From the NCBI RefSeq assembly GCF_006334915.2, contig NZ_VDMA02000008.1:1-64000 (forward strand): DNA of 64,000 nucleotides. The letters run 5' to 3'. Numbering within the stretch: the stretch's first letter is position 1; each line of letters starts with the position of its first letter. Source of the DNA: Microbispora catharanthi (GTDB lineage Bacteria; Actinomycetota; Actinomycetes; Streptosporangiales; Streptosporangiaceae). The notes below the pieces were generated by a model that did no database searches, was not told the DNA's origin, and worked only from the letters and a program-made list of their open reading frames with translations. Both the position numbers and the translations under genes were made by a program. Shown in pieces: positions 27,943-36,857 of the stretch.

Positions 27943-28155
27943 ATGAACAGCCGCGAGGTTCATAGCGGGCCGGCGCCGTTCGACCCGTTGACGGCCCTGC
28001 GCGAGGCGGGTCACCCGGTGGACCTGCTCAACGAGCGGCAGCGGCAGGTGTTCGCCGAGCTGAGCAGGCCGGAGGTCGAGCTGCTCAACTCGATCAAGAC
28101 CCGCCTGGACGCGGCAGCGGGCGAGGTCGAGGGGCAGGAGCTCAAGCTCGTATGA
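27943..28155 (+). CDS. 70-residue peptide of the cyclase/protease operon (aroma-sacti-type domain)
   Basis: 70 residues without Cys: PFDPLTALREAGHPVDLL, then LLNSIKTRLDAAAGEVEGQE and a hydrophobic end. ATG at 27943 has the strong site AGGAGGT. From memory, such small proteins are labelled 'aroma-sacti cluster domain' and occur beside cyclase and S8 protease genes in actinomycetes. The helical, Nif11-leader-like look allows it to be either a peptide substrate or an adaptor. Its stop overlaps the cyclase start as ATGA (28152-28155). No biochemical function is known to me. Confidence 0.75.
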   Translation: MNSREVHSGPAPFDPLTALREAGHPVDLLNERQRQVFAELSRPEVELLNSIKTRLDAAAGEVEGQELKLV

Positions 28156-31100
28156 GCGCCGGGGCGGCCCGCCCTACGCGCCGGAACGTCGTCGTCGTCT
28201 TCATCGACCTGGTCGGCTCGACGGAGCTCGCAGAACGGCTCGATCCCGAGCTGCTCCGGGACGTCCTCGACCGCTACTACCGGGCGTGCACCTCCGGCAT
28301 CGAGGAGCACGGCGGCGTGGTGGAGAAATACATCGGGGACGCGATCATGGCCGCCTTCGGCATCCCCGCCGGCCGCGAGGACGACGCGCTCCGCGCGGTC
28401 CGCGCCGCGCACGCCGCGCTGCAGCGGGTGCGCGAGCTGAGCGAGGACCTGGCCCCCACGCACGGCATCCGGCTCGACGTGCACTGCGGCGTGAGCGCCG
28501 GGGAGGCTGTGGTCATCGCCACTCCGGGAGCGGACCTGCGCGTCATCGGCGACACCGTCAACACGGCCGCCCGCCTGCAGTCGGCCGCGGGCGTCGGCGA
28601 GATCCTCGTCGGGGACGAGGTCGCGCGCATGGTCCGCGCCCAGGCGCGTCTCGAGCCCGTGCCGCCGCTCACGCTGAAGGGCAAGAGCAACCCCGTACGG
28701 GCCTGGCGGGTGACCTCCCTGGAGCCCGAAACCGGCCACGACGACGACCAGATCCCGCTCATCGGCCGCGACTCCGAGATCGGGCGCCTGCGCGCCGCGT
28801 ACCGCGAGGCGGTGCGGGATCGCCGGTGCCGGGTGGTGACCGTGCTCGGCGTGCCGGGCATCGGCAAGTCCCGGCTCGTGCGCGACTTCGTCCACGAGCT
28901 GCCCGCCGGGGTCACCGTGATCACCGGCCGGTGCCGCTCGTACGGCGTGGGGATCACCTACCGCCCCATTGTGGAGATGGTCGAATCCCTCGGCGACGAC
29001 TGGCGGGACATCCAGCCGGCGCTGGAGGCGTCGAGTGGCTCCACCCTGCGCGGCCTGGCGACCGCCGACGCCTCGCGCGCGCCGCGCACCGGGGAGGACG
29101 CGGGCGTCGAGGAGATCTCGCGGGCGGTGCGCGCACTGTTCGAGGCGCTGGCCCGGCGCGGCCCGCTGGTGGCGGTCTGGGAGGACCTGCACTGGGCCGA
29201 GCCGACCCTGCTCGACCTGATCGACGACCTCGCGGCGTGGCTCGCCGACGTGCCCGTCCTGGTCGTACGGGTGGCCAGGCCCGAGCTGCTGGAGGCGCGG
29301 CCCGCCTGGGGGGACGACGCGGAGCGTGCCGCCGCGTTCGAGCTGGGGGCGCTCGACGCCGCTCAGATGGAACGGCTGGTCGCCGAGCTGGCCGCACACC
29401 GGCTGCCGGACGCCGAGGTGGTCGCCCACGACATGGCCGCCGGCCCGGCCCTGTGCCTGCGGGTCGCGCGGAGCTCCGACGGCAACCCGCTGTTCGCCGA
29501 GCTGCTGCTGGAGACGCTGGCCGAGGAGGGGGAGGACGCCCCGCTGCCGCCCACCATCCAGGCGCTGCTCGGCGCGCGCCTCGACCGGCTCGACGAGGGG
29601 GAGCGCGACGTGCTCGAACGCGCCGCGACGATCGGCCACCTCTTCACCCGCGACCAGCTCGGCGTCCTCTGCGCGGCCGAGCCGCAGGCCCGGCTCGACG
29701 TCGACGAGCTGCTCGGGCGCCTGATCCGCACGCGCATGGTCCGGCGCGGGGAGGCGCCGGGGTCGTTCCGCTTCGCTCAGACGCTGACCCGGGACACGGT
29801 CTACGCCATGACCCGCAAGGACCTGCGGGCCACCTGGCATCTGGCCCTCGCCGACCGGATCGCCGGCCGGGCCGGCGCCGCCGCGGCATCCCGCGCCGCC
29901 CTTTCGTCCCGTGCCGCGGAGGAGAGCTCGCACGGCGACCTGACCCACCACCTGGAGACCGCCTGCCTGCTCAAACGCGAGGTGCGGCCGGACGACCCGA
30001 TGCTGCCGGCGCTCACCGAGCGGGCCGCCCGCGCCCTGGTGGGCGAGGGCACCCAGGCGCTGCACCGCAAGGACCTGCCCGCCGCCATCGCCCTGCTGGA
30101 GCGGGGGCGCGACCTGCTGCCGGCCGGCCACGCCGAGCACCGGGTGCTGGCGGTGCGCATCTGCGACGCCGGGCTGGCCCACGGCGAGGCCGACCGGCCG
30201 TACGACGCGCTGGATGTGGCCGAGCGGATGCTGCCGGACGACCGGCGCAACCGGCTGATCTGCGCCATTCAGCGCGAGACGCTGGCAGTGCGCTTCGGCA
30301 CCCGGCCCGCGTCGGGCGAGCCGTTCCGCGACCTGCTGGCCGCCGACCCCGGCGACGACCTCGGCTGGTGCCGTTTCCACCATCTCCAGGCGCTGGTGCG
30401 CATCGGCGAGGGCCGGTTCGGGGCGGCCGAGGCGGCGCTGCGCGACGCCCTGGCCCGGGCCCGCTCCCTCGGCGACAGATATGAGGAGAACCGCCTGCTC
30501 AGCGGGCTCTGCGAGCTGGCGCAGTGGTCCCCCACGCCGCTGGCCGAGGGGCTGAGCCTGTGCGTCGGGGTGTCGGGCAGGTTCCGCGCCGACCGGGCGA
30601 TGCTCCTGCCCGTCCTGGTCACCGAGGCGCGGCTGCTCGCGCTCGCCGGCTACGTCACCGCTGCCAGGGCCGTCCTCGACAAGGCCGACCAGTACGCCCG
30701 CGACCTCCACCTCGACCTCGCGGCGACCGCGGTCCTCCAGGTGCGCGGGCTGGTGGAGTCACTCGTCGACCGGCACGCCGAGGCGGAGGCGCTGTTCCGC
30801 AGGGCGGCGGCGGACCTCCATCGGGCGGGCCAGTCCGAGCCGGCCAGGACGCTGGAGCTCTACGCCGTGCGCGAGCTGCTCCGGCAGGGGCGGCACCCCG
30901 AGGCCGCGCGGGAGCTGGACCGGTTGCGGGCCGCGGGCGGACGGCTGCAGGCCCGCGGCGAGCTGACCCTTCTCGCGCTGAGCGCCAGGGTCGCGGCCCT
31001 CGACGGCGACCACGGCGCGGCGGGCGCCCTCGCCGCCCGGGCGGAGGAACTGCTCGCCCGCACCGACGACCCCTGCCTGCGCGGCGACGTGCTGGCCGAC

Positions 31101-31244
31101 CTGGCGGTGGCGCACCGCGCGGCCGGGCGCACCGGCCCGGCGGCCCTGGCCGCGGCCCGCGCGCTGCGCGACTACGCGGCCAAGGGAGCGGAGCTGCCCG
31201 CCCGGCGCGTACGCCGGTGGATCGAGGAGGAGAGGCGACCTTGA
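28152..31244 (+). CDS. Class III adenylate cyclase fused to AAA-type ATPase and TPR-like region
   Basis: 1030 residues. The cyclase domain (about 12-185) has both metal Asp (Asp19 in FIDLVGSTEL, Asp63 in EKYIGDAIMAAFG), Lys59 and Asp134 that specify adenine, and the transition-state pair Asn137/Arg141 in GDTVNTAARLQ. All are intact, so cAMP synthesis is expected. An AAA_16/NACHT-like ATPase follows with P-loop GVPGIGKSRL (233-242). The rest is a long helical, TPR-like repeat region. No transmembrane segment is seen. This is an STAND-type signal protein in which a ligand sensed by the repeats could control cyclase output. Start and stop both overlap neighbouring genes. Confidence 0.9.
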   Translation: MSAGAARPTRRNVVVVFIDLVGSTELAERLDPELLRDVLDRYYRACTSGIEEHGGVVEKYIGDAIMAAFGIPAGREDDALRAVRAAHAALQRVRELSEDLAPTHGIRLDVHCGVSAGEAVVIATPGADLRVIGDTVNTAARLQSAAGVGEILVGDEVARMVRAQARLEPVPPLTLKGKSNPVRAWRVTSLEPETGHDDDQIPLIGRDSEIGRLRAAYREAVRDRRCRVVTVLGVPGIGKSRLVRDFVHELPAGVTVITGRCRSYGVGITYRPIVEMVESLGDDWRDIQPALEASSGSTLRGLATADASRAPRTGEDAGVEEISRAVRALFEALARRGPLVAVWEDLHWAEPTLLDLIDDLAAWLADVPVLVVRVARPELLEARPAWGDDAERAAAFELGALDAAQMERLVAELAAHRLPDAEVVAHDMAAGPALCLRVARSSDGNPLFAELLLETLAEEGEDAPLPPTIQALLGARLDRLDEGERDVLERAATIGHLFTRDQLGVLCAAEPQARLDVDELLGRLIRTRMVRRGEAPGSFRFAQTLTRDTVYAMTRKDLRATWHLALADRIAGRAGAAAASRAALSSRAAEESSHGDLTHHLETACLLKREVRPDDPMLPALTERAARALVGEGTQALHRKDLPAAIALLERGRDLLPAGHAEHRVLAVRICDAGLAHGEADRPYDALDVAERMLPDDRRNRLICAIQRETLAVRFGTRPASGEPFRDLLAADPGDDLGWCRFHHLQALVRIGEGRFGAAEAALRDALARARSLGDRYEENRLLSGLCELAQWSPTPLAEGLSLCVGVSGRFRADRAMLLPVLVTEARLLALAGYVTAARAVLDKADQYARDLHLDLAATAVLQVRGLVESLVDRHAEAEALFRRAAADLHRAGQSEPARTLELYAVRELLRQGRHPEAARELDRLRAAGGRLQARGELTLLALSARVAALDGDHGAAGALAARAEELLARTDDPCLRGDVLADLAVAHRAAGRTGPAALAAARALRDYAAKGAELPARRVRRWIEEERRP

Positions 31245-32155
31245 CGCAGCCCCCATGGCGCCGGGAGCGGCGTGAGCAGTTCCCCGGCGTGCCGGCCTGG
31301 AGCCTGGCGACCTCCCGGCTGGCCCCGGAGGAGTTCGGCGTGAGCCGCCTGGAGGACGTCACCAGGGAGTGGGCCTGGGGTGGTGACGGCACAGGTGGTG
31401 ACGGCGCGGGTGACGGCGGCGCGGACCGCGCCGACGGAGCCGGCGTGCGCGTCTGCGTGCTCGACACCGGAGTGGACGCCGGTCACCCGCGAGTCGGCGG
31501 GCTGGAGCGTTCGCTGGTGGTCGCCGACGGCGAGGACCTGACGGTCGTCGACTGCGAGCCGGTGGACCCCGTGGGGCACGGGACCGCGTGCGCCGGGGTG
31601 ATCCGCTCGATCGCCCCGGCCGTCTCGCTGACCTCGGTGCGGGTGCTGACCGACGGGCGCTCCGGCAGCGGAGCCGCCCTCCTGGCCGGGCTGCGCTGGG
31701 CCGTCGAGGAGGGGTTCGACCTCGTCAACCTCAGCCTGTCCACCACCAGGAGCCGGTATCTGCCCGCGCTGCACGAGCTGGCCGACCGCGCGTACTTCCG
31801 GCGCTGCCTGCTGGTGGCCTCGGCCCACAACATGCCGGTCGTCAGCTTCCCCTGGACCTTCTCCTCGGTCATCTCGGTGGCCAGCCACGACGAACCCGAC
31901 CCCATGACCTACTACTACAACCCCGCGCCGCCGGCCGAGTTCCTCGCCCGGGGCGTCCGGGTCCCGGTGGCCTGGCGCCGCGGCAGGGAGATCCGCAGCA
32001 CCGGCAACAGCTTCGCCGCGCCGCACATCACCGGGATCTGCGCGCTCATCCTGAGCAGGCACCGGTGGATGACCCCCTTCCAGCTCAAGTCCGTGCTCTA
32101 TCTGGCCGCCAGCAACGTCGTCGCATCCAAGGGAGGCGCGCATGTCCGTGCATGA
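31241..32155 (+). CDS. Cytoplasmic S8 (subtilisin-like) serine protease
   Basis: 304 residues from TTG at 31241, which overlaps the cyclase stop (TTGA) and has GAGGAGGAG before it. The catalytic triad is complete: Asp75 (VCVLDTGVD), His113 (GHGTACAGV), Ser257 (GNSFAAPH), with oxyanion Asn197 (ASAHN). There is no signal peptide and no pro-domain; residues 1-66 form a charged, Gly/Asp-rich leader. It therefore acts inside the cell, and the operon peptide or a partner protein is the natural substrate candidate. The 3' end overlaps the GAF gene by 14 bp. Confidence 0.9.
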   Translation: MTQPPWRRERREQFPGVPAWSLATSRLAPEEFGVSRLEDVTREWAWGGDGTGGDGAGDGGADRADGAGVRVCVLDTGVDAGHPRVGGLERSLVVADGEDLTVVDCEPVDPVGHGTACAGVIRSIAPAVSLTSVRVLTDGRSGSGAALLAGLRWAVEEGFDLVNLSLSTTRSRYLPALHELADRAYFRRCLLVASAHNMPVVSFPWTFSSVISVASHDEPDPMTYYYNPAPPAEFLARGVRVPVAWRRGREIRSTGNSFAAPHITGICALILSRHRWMTPFQLKSVLYLAASNVVASKGGAHVRA

Positions 32156-32768
32156 ACGGCGCTCCGACAGCGAAATCATCGAGCGCGGGCTGCTGCAGTC
32201 CACCGTCGAGGTCGCCCGGCACGTCTTCGCCTCGGCCGCGGCGTCGGTCTTCCTGGTGGACCAGGAGACCGGCGAGCTGGTCTTCGAGGCCGTGTCGGGC
32301 GAGGGGGAGCAGCACCTGGTCGGGACGCGTTTCCCGGCCGGCACGGGCATCGCGGGCTGGGTCGCGGCGAGCGGCCAGCCGATGATCGCCGACGAGGTGA
32401 CCGCGGTGCCGCAGTTCGCCCATGACGCCGCCGAGTCCACCGGGTATGTCCCCCGCAGCATCATGGCGGCGCCGGTGATCCGGCAGGAGAGCTGCATCGG
32501 TGTGCTGGAGGTGCTCGACAGGTCGGCCACCTGGCGGGGGGACCTCGCCGACGTGGACCTCCTCGCGATGCTCGCCGCCCAGGCCGCGTACGGGCTGGAG
32601 CTTCTGCTGCGGCTGCGACGGGCCGAGACGGCGCTCCCTGCCGCGCCCGGCGGCGACGACGTCCACGTGCTGCTGCAGCGGATCTCCGACCGGGTGCCGC
32701 GCGACGGCGGGCCCGCCGACCCGACCGCCCTGAAGCTCCTCGCCGTGGCCGAGGAGTTGTTGCACTGA
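32142..32768 (+). CDS. GAF-domain sensor protein
   Basis: 208 residues. A GAF domain (about 14-160) contains ASVFLVDQETGELVFEAVSG, GTRFPAGTGIAGWVAASGQP and SCIGVLEVLDR, followed by a helical tail of about 45 residues. GAF domains bind cyclic nucleotides or other small ligands. Being encoded with a cyclase, it could be the cAMP reader of the system, though the ligand cannot be read from sequence. ATG at 32142 has GGGAGG upstream and lies inside the protease gene. Confidence 0.85.
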   Translation: MSVHERRSDSEIIERGLLQSTVEVARHVFASAAASVFLVDQETGELVFEAVSGEGEQHLVGTRFPAGTGIAGWVAASGQPMIADEVTAVPQFAHDAAESTGYVPRSIMAAPVIRQESCIGVLEVLDRSATWRGDLADVDLLAMLAAQAAYGLELLLRLRRAETALPAAPGGDDVHVLLQRISDRVPRDGGPADPTALKLLAVAEELLH

Positions 32769-32880
32769 ATCCTCTGGCGTGGCTTGGCCGAGTCTGGGAC
32801 CGCGGCGGAGATTGCCGACCTGGTCGAAGGCGGTATGAGCCAGGACGAAAGCCACGATCGTCAGAGGGGAACAGCCGCTC

Positions 32881-33165
32881 ATGGAGATGCCCGTAGTCAA
32901 CCGGTGCGAGGCCACCTCGTGCGCGTACAACCGCGACGGCATGTGCCACGCCACCGCCATCACGGTCGGGGACGCGTCCCACGCGCATTGCGACACGTTC
33001 TTCACCGCGTCCACGCGGGGAGGCGACCAGGAGACCGTGGGCCGGGTGGGCGCCTGCAAGATGTCCGACTGCCGACACAACGTGGCGCTGGAGTGCCAGG
33101 CGCCCGGCATCGACATCGGCTACTCCCAGGACGAGGCCGACTGCCTCACGTACGCCCCGGCGTAG
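32881..33165 (+). CDS. DUF1540 cysteine-rich protein
   Basis: 94 residues with two Cys-rich repeats of the DUF1540 kind: VNRCEATSCAYNRDGMCHA with a later HCDTF, and VGACKMSDCRHNVALECQAP with a later ADCLTY. Eight or more conserved Cys suggest a small metal-binding (zinc) or disulfide-rich protein; there is no signal peptide. It lies 112 bp after the GAF gene and may be transcribed with it or alone. The role is unknown. Confidence 0.85.
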   Translation: MEMPVVNRCEATSCAYNRDGMCHATAITVGDASHAHCDTFFTASTRGGDQETVGRVGACKMSDCRHNVALECQAPGIDIGYSQDEADCLTYAPA

Positions 33166-33172
33166 GCGGCGC

Positions 33173-34966
33173 TCAGCTCTCCGCCTGCACCGGAGCGACC
33201 GGGGCGAAGCGGGCGATGGGGTTGTCCAGCTCGCCTGCCGTCTGCAACGCGGCCGACGGATCGGTCAGGTCCACCATCTGCCGGTTGTCGCGCAGTTGCA
33301 GGCGGTTGAGGCACGACAGGAGATGCGTCTCGGCGAACAGGTCGTAGCGCCGGAACCGGTCCGCGAGGTGCGGGACCGACCGCTGGTAGGCCGCCGCGCA
33401 CTCGGCGACGGTCCGCCAGAAGGCGTCCTCGTCCAGCACGCCGTCCGTGGCGAGCACCGCGTTGAGGAAGCGCAGGAAGCAGTCGAAGACGTCGGTGAAG
33501 ATCGACAGCAGCCGGTGTTCCTCGGGCACCTCCGCGCGGATCCGCCGGACCTCGGGCGGCAGGTCCGCGTCCGGGTCCATCACCACGATCTCCTCGGCGA
33601 TGTCCTTGAAGATCACCCGTTCCACCGTGCCGCCGTCGAGGACCAGGATGACGTTCTCGCCGTGCGGCATGAACGCCAGGTCGTACGCGTAGAAGGCGTG
33701 CAGCAACGGGACGAGGTACGCGTCGAGGTAGCGCCGCAGCCACACCTCGGGGGCGAGGCCCGACTGCTCGATCAGCGCCGCCGCGAACGACCGCCCCTCA
33801 TCGTCGGTGTGCAGCAGGGAGGCCATCGTGGCCAGGCGCCGGCCCGGCTCCAGGCCCGCGACCGGGCTCTCCCGCCACAGCGCCGCCAGCATCTTCCGGT
33901 AGGGCGAGTGGCGGTCGGTGGCCGCCTCGTACAGACGATTGCGGTAGCCGACGGCCGCCCGCTCGCGGATGATCGTCAGGCGGGTCGCGCGGAGGACCTC
34001 GTCGTCCCCGATCAGGTCGGCGAGCCAGTCGTTGATCGCCGGGGTGCCCTCCATGTAAGCCGCCGACAGGCCCCGCATGAAGCCCATGTTCAGCACCGAC
34101 AGGGCCGTCTTGACGTAGTGCCTGGACGGCTCGCTCGCGTTGAAGAACGTGCGGACCGACTGCTGGGCGAGGTGCTCGTCGTCGCCGGGGCCCAGGCAGA
34201 CCAGCCGCCGCTCGGCGACCTCCGCCGCGAACGTCACGGAGATCCGGTTCCACCACTGCCAGGGGTGCACCGGCACGAGCAGGTAGTCGGCCGGGTCGAG
34301 TCCCAGGCCGCCCAGCGTGCCCGCGAAGCGGGCCAGGACCTCCTCGCCCAGTTCGCCGCGCATCAGCCGTTCGTAGTCGATGTCGCGCGAACAGGTGAAC
34401 GTGGTGTGATCGCGGTGGGCGGCCAGCCAGATCAGCCGTACGGGCGCGGCGGCCTCGGGAGCGTACATGTGGTGGTCGTCGATCCCGTAGCCGATCCGGC
34501 CGCTGTTGGCCACGAAGCACGGGTGGCCCTCGGTCATGGCGGCCTCGATCTCCTGGAAGCCGGCCTTCGCCAGCTCGGCCGCGCCGACCGGCCGCCGGCT
34601 CAGCTTGTACGCGAGGCTCGCCAGCGTGGAGGTGATCTCCTCCAGGTAGACCGGGAGGACCTCGTCGCTCAGCCCGAGCGGGCCGCGCATCTCGGTGACG
34701 AACTCCAGCGCGTCGAGCGGCAGGGTCTCGCCGGAGAGCCGGTGGCGGGTGACCTCGCCGATGCGCCAGTGGTCCAGGGACATCACGGTGGCGGTGAAGC
34801 GATACTCCACGCCCTCACCGCGCACGGCGTACCGGCCGCCGCCGAGCGGGCGCGGGGTGAGCAGCCGCTCGTGGGCGAACTCGGCGAGCGCCTTGCGCAC
34901 CAGCCGCCGGTTGGCCTTCTCCCAGGTGGCGGGGGTGAGATGGGAGACCGCCTCGATGGGGTTCAC
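33173..34966 (-). CDS. desD: NIS siderophore synthetase DesD (IucA/IucC family)
   Basis: 597 residues of the IucA/IucC family. Recognisable segments are EGHPCFVANSGRIGYG (ATP and carboxylate binding), VPVHPWQWWNRI, FFNASEPSRHYVKTALSVLNMGFMRG and the FhuF-like C-terminal LAFMPHGENVILVLDGG. DesD joins and cyclises hydroxamated N-succinyl-cadaverine units into desferrioxamine E/B. GTG at 34966 with GGGAGG is chosen and overlaps the desC stop. It is the last gene of desABCD. Confidence 0.93.
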   Translation of the reverse strand: MNPIEAVSHLTPATWEKANRRLVRKALAEFAHERLLTPRPLGGGRYAVRGEGVEYRFTATVMSLDHWRIGEVTRHRLSGETLPLDALEFVTEMRGPLGLSDEVLPVYLEEITSTLASLAYKLSRRPVGAAELAKAGFQEIEAAMTEGHPCFVANSGRIGYGIDDHHMYAPEAAAPVRLIWLAAHRDHTTFTCSRDIDYERLMRGELGEEVLARFAGTLGGLGLDPADYLLVPVHPWQWWNRISVTFAAEVAERRLVCLGPGDDEHLAQQSVRTFFNASEPSRHYVKTALSVLNMGFMRGLSAAYMEGTPAINDWLADLIGDDEVLRATRLTIIRERAAVGYRNRLYEAATDRHSPYRKMLAALWRESPVAGLEPGRRLATMASLLHTDDEGRSFAAALIEQSGLAPEVWLRRYLDAYLVPLLHAFYAYDLAFMPHGENVILVLDGGTVERVIFKDIAEEIVVMDPDADLPPEVRRIRAEVPEEHRLLSIFTDVFDCFLRFLNAVLATDGVLDEDAFWRTVAECAAAYQRSVPHLADRFRRYDLFAETHLLSCLNRLQLRDNRQMVDLTDPSAALQTAGELDNPIARFAPVAPVQAES

Positions 34967-35565
34967 GCCGTCGCCTCCCGGGTCGCCGCGAGGAACCGCT
35001 CCCGGGTGCAGAGGCTCAGCAGGGCGTCCTTCTCCGGCTTGACGACGGTGCCCACGACCTCGAAGCCGACGGCCGCGTTGAGCGCGTGCACCGCCGTGTT
35101 GCGCACGTCGGGCTCGACCACCACCCGCCGGGTCGCGGGATCGGCGAACAGCAGCGCCATGACCGTGGTGATCACGGCCAGGGTGAAGCCGTGGACCGGG
35201 GTCTCGGCCGGCGCGCACAGGAAGTGCATGCCGGCGTCGCCCTCCTCGGCGTCGTAGAGGCCCGCCAGCTCGACCCGGGCGGGGTCGTAGCGCTCGGCCA
35301 GGAAGGCCGGGCGGCCGTTCACCAGCCCGAGGAACGCGTCGCGGTGCGGGTGTTCGACGATCTCGCGGTACTCCTTCTCCACACGGGCGACGTCGGCGTC
35401 CCGCATCATCCAGAACACGGCCTTGGGGTGGGTGACCCAGGCGTGCACGGCCGGGGCGTCGGTCCGCGGGTCGAGCCGGCGTACGGCGAGCTCGCCGACC
35501 CGGGCGTCGGTGCGGCGGAAGAGGAGGTCTCTACGCCTACCGGTTCGCTCGCTTCGCTCGCTCAC
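34963..35565 (-). CDS. desC: Siderophore N-acyltransferase DesC (IucB/GNAT)
   Basis: 200 residues of the acyl-CoA N-acyltransferase superfamily. Key regions are [34 protein letters not shown] and [24 protein letters not shown], the acetyl-CoA-binding end. It acylates N-hydroxycadaverine with succinyl- or acetyl-CoA. GTG at 35565 overlaps the desB stop as GTGA. Its first residues, [13 protein letters not shown], come from copy 2 of the dispersed 22-bp repeat and are not part of the family core. Confidence 0.9.
   Translation of the reverse strand: MSERSERTGRRRDLLFRRTDARVGELAVRRLDPRTDAPAVHAWVTHPKAVFWMMRDADVARVEKEYREIVEHPHRDAFLGLVNGRPAFLAERYDPARVELAGLYDAEEGDAGMHFLCAPAETPVHGFTLAVITTVMALLFADPATRRVVVEPDVRNTAVHALNAAVGFEVVGTVVKPEKDALLSLCTRERFLAATREATA
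35544..35565 (-). repeat. Dispersed start-codon repeat, copy 2
   Basis: Minus-strand GTG plus GAGCGAGCGAAGCGAGCGAA covers the start of desC. It begins exactly at the desB TGA stop, so it supplies both the end of one gene and the start of the next. Confidence 0.75.
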
Positions 35566-36857
35566 GCGACCACGCCCTCGGGCGCCCCGAACTCCTGGAA
35601 GGCGATGGCCTTCTCGACGGGGTAGTGCTCCCGGCCCAGGATCTGGCCGATGATCCACGAGTTGCGGTAGGGGCCCATGCCGAGGTCGGGGGAGGTGACG
35701 CTGTGGGCGTGGGTGGCGCCGTTCTGCACGAAGATCCCCCGGCCGGTGACGTCGACGCTGTAGTTCCTGGCAACGTCGAACCGGCCGTGCCGGTCCCACC
35801 GGATCCGGTCGCGTACGGGGTCGAGGAAGGCGGGAGTCTCGTAGCGGTAGCCGGTGGCCAGCACGAGCCCCTGGGTGACGAGCGTGAAGTCGCGCTCCTG
35901 CTCCACGTGGCGCAGCCCGAGCGTGTACTCGCCCCGGCCGGGGTCGTACGCGGCCTCGCGCAGCTCGGTGCGGGTCAGCAGGCGGGTGGGGATCGGGCCG
36001 CCGACGGTCTTGGCGTACAGCAGGTCGAAGATGTCGTTGATCAGTGCCGCGTCGATGCCCTTGTAGAGGCCCTTCTGCTCGGCTTCGAGGCGGTAGCGGG
36101 TGTCCTCGGGAAGCGCGTGGAAGTAGTCCACATACTCGGGGGAGGTCATCTCCAGGGTCAGCTTGGTGTATTCCAGCGGGAAGAACCGCGGGGACCTGGT
36201 CACCCAGTTCAGCCGGTAGCGGTGTGTGTCGATGCCGGCCAGCAGGTCGCGGTAGATCTCGGCCGCGCTCTGCCCGCTGCCGACGATCGTGATGCTGTCC
36301 TTCGCCTGCAGCGCGGCCTTGGCGTCGAGATAGCCGGCGTTGTGGACGAGGTCGCCGCCGAGGCCCCGGCAGGCCTCCGGCACGTACGGCGGGGTCCCGG
36401 TGCCGAGCACGAGGTGGGGGGCCCGGTGCTCGGTCTCCTCTCCGCCGCCGGTGACCGCGCGTACGACGTAGTGGCCGTCGGCCTCGTCGTACGTCACCGA
36501 GGTCACCCGGTGGCCGAAGCGGACGCTCCGCAGCCGCGCGGCGGCCCATCGGCAGTACGCGTCGTATTCGGCGCGGAGCTGGTAGAAGCTCTCGCGGATG
36601 TAGAAGGGATACAGCCTGCCGGTCTCCTTCAGGTAGTTGAGGAAGGAGTAGGGCGAGGTCGGATCGGCCAGCGTGACGAGGTCGGCGATGAACGGCGTCT
36701 GCAGCGTCACGGAGTCGAGCATCATCCCCGGGTGCCAGGCGAAGCCGGGCCTCGCCTCCAGGAACACGCCGTCGAGCTCGGCGATGGGCTCGGCGAGGCA
36801 GGCCAGGCCCAGGTTGAACGGCCCCAGCCCGATCGCGACGAAGTCATGAGTGGACAT
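35562..36857 (-). CDS. desB: Cadaverine/lysine N6-monooxygenase DesB
   Basis: 431 residues, flavin N-hydroxylating monooxygenase. FAD site [13 protein letters not shown] (8-20), [22 protein letters not shown], the NADPH motif [15 protein letters not shown] and the C-terminal [13 protein letters not shown] are all present. It hydroxylates cadaverine for hydroxamate formation. ATG at 36857 lies 14 bp inside the end of desA, and its stop overlaps desC. Confidence 0.94.
   Translation of the reverse strand: MSTHDFVAIGLGPFNLGLACLAEPIAELDGVFLEARPGFAWHPGMMLDSVTLQTPFIADLVTLADPTSPYSFLNYLKETGRLYPFYIRESFYQLRAEYDAYCRWAAARLRSVRFGHRVTSVTYDEADGHYVVRAVTGGGEETEHRAPHLVLGTGTPPYVPEACRGLGGDLVHNAGYLDAKAALQAKDSITIVGSGQSAAEIYRDLLAGIDTHRYRLNWVTRSPRFFPLEYTKLTLEMTSPEYVDYFHALPEDTRYRLEAEQKGLYKGIDAALINDIFDLLYAKTVGGPIPTRLLTRTELREAAYDPGRGEYTLGLRHVEQERDFTLVTQGLVLATGYRYETPAFLDPVRDRIRWDRHGRFDVARNYSVDVTGRGIFVQNGATHAHSVTSPDLGMGPYRNSWIIGQILGREHYPVEKAIAFQEFGAPEGVVA

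Noticed and set aside
28011-30710. An 899-codon minus-strand open frame
   Set aside because: It is fully antisense to the cyclase-ATPase gene, with composition typical of a high-GC mirror frame and no recognisable domain.
33296-35257. A 653-codon plus-strand open frame
   Set aside because: Antisense shadow of desD and desC, without motifs.
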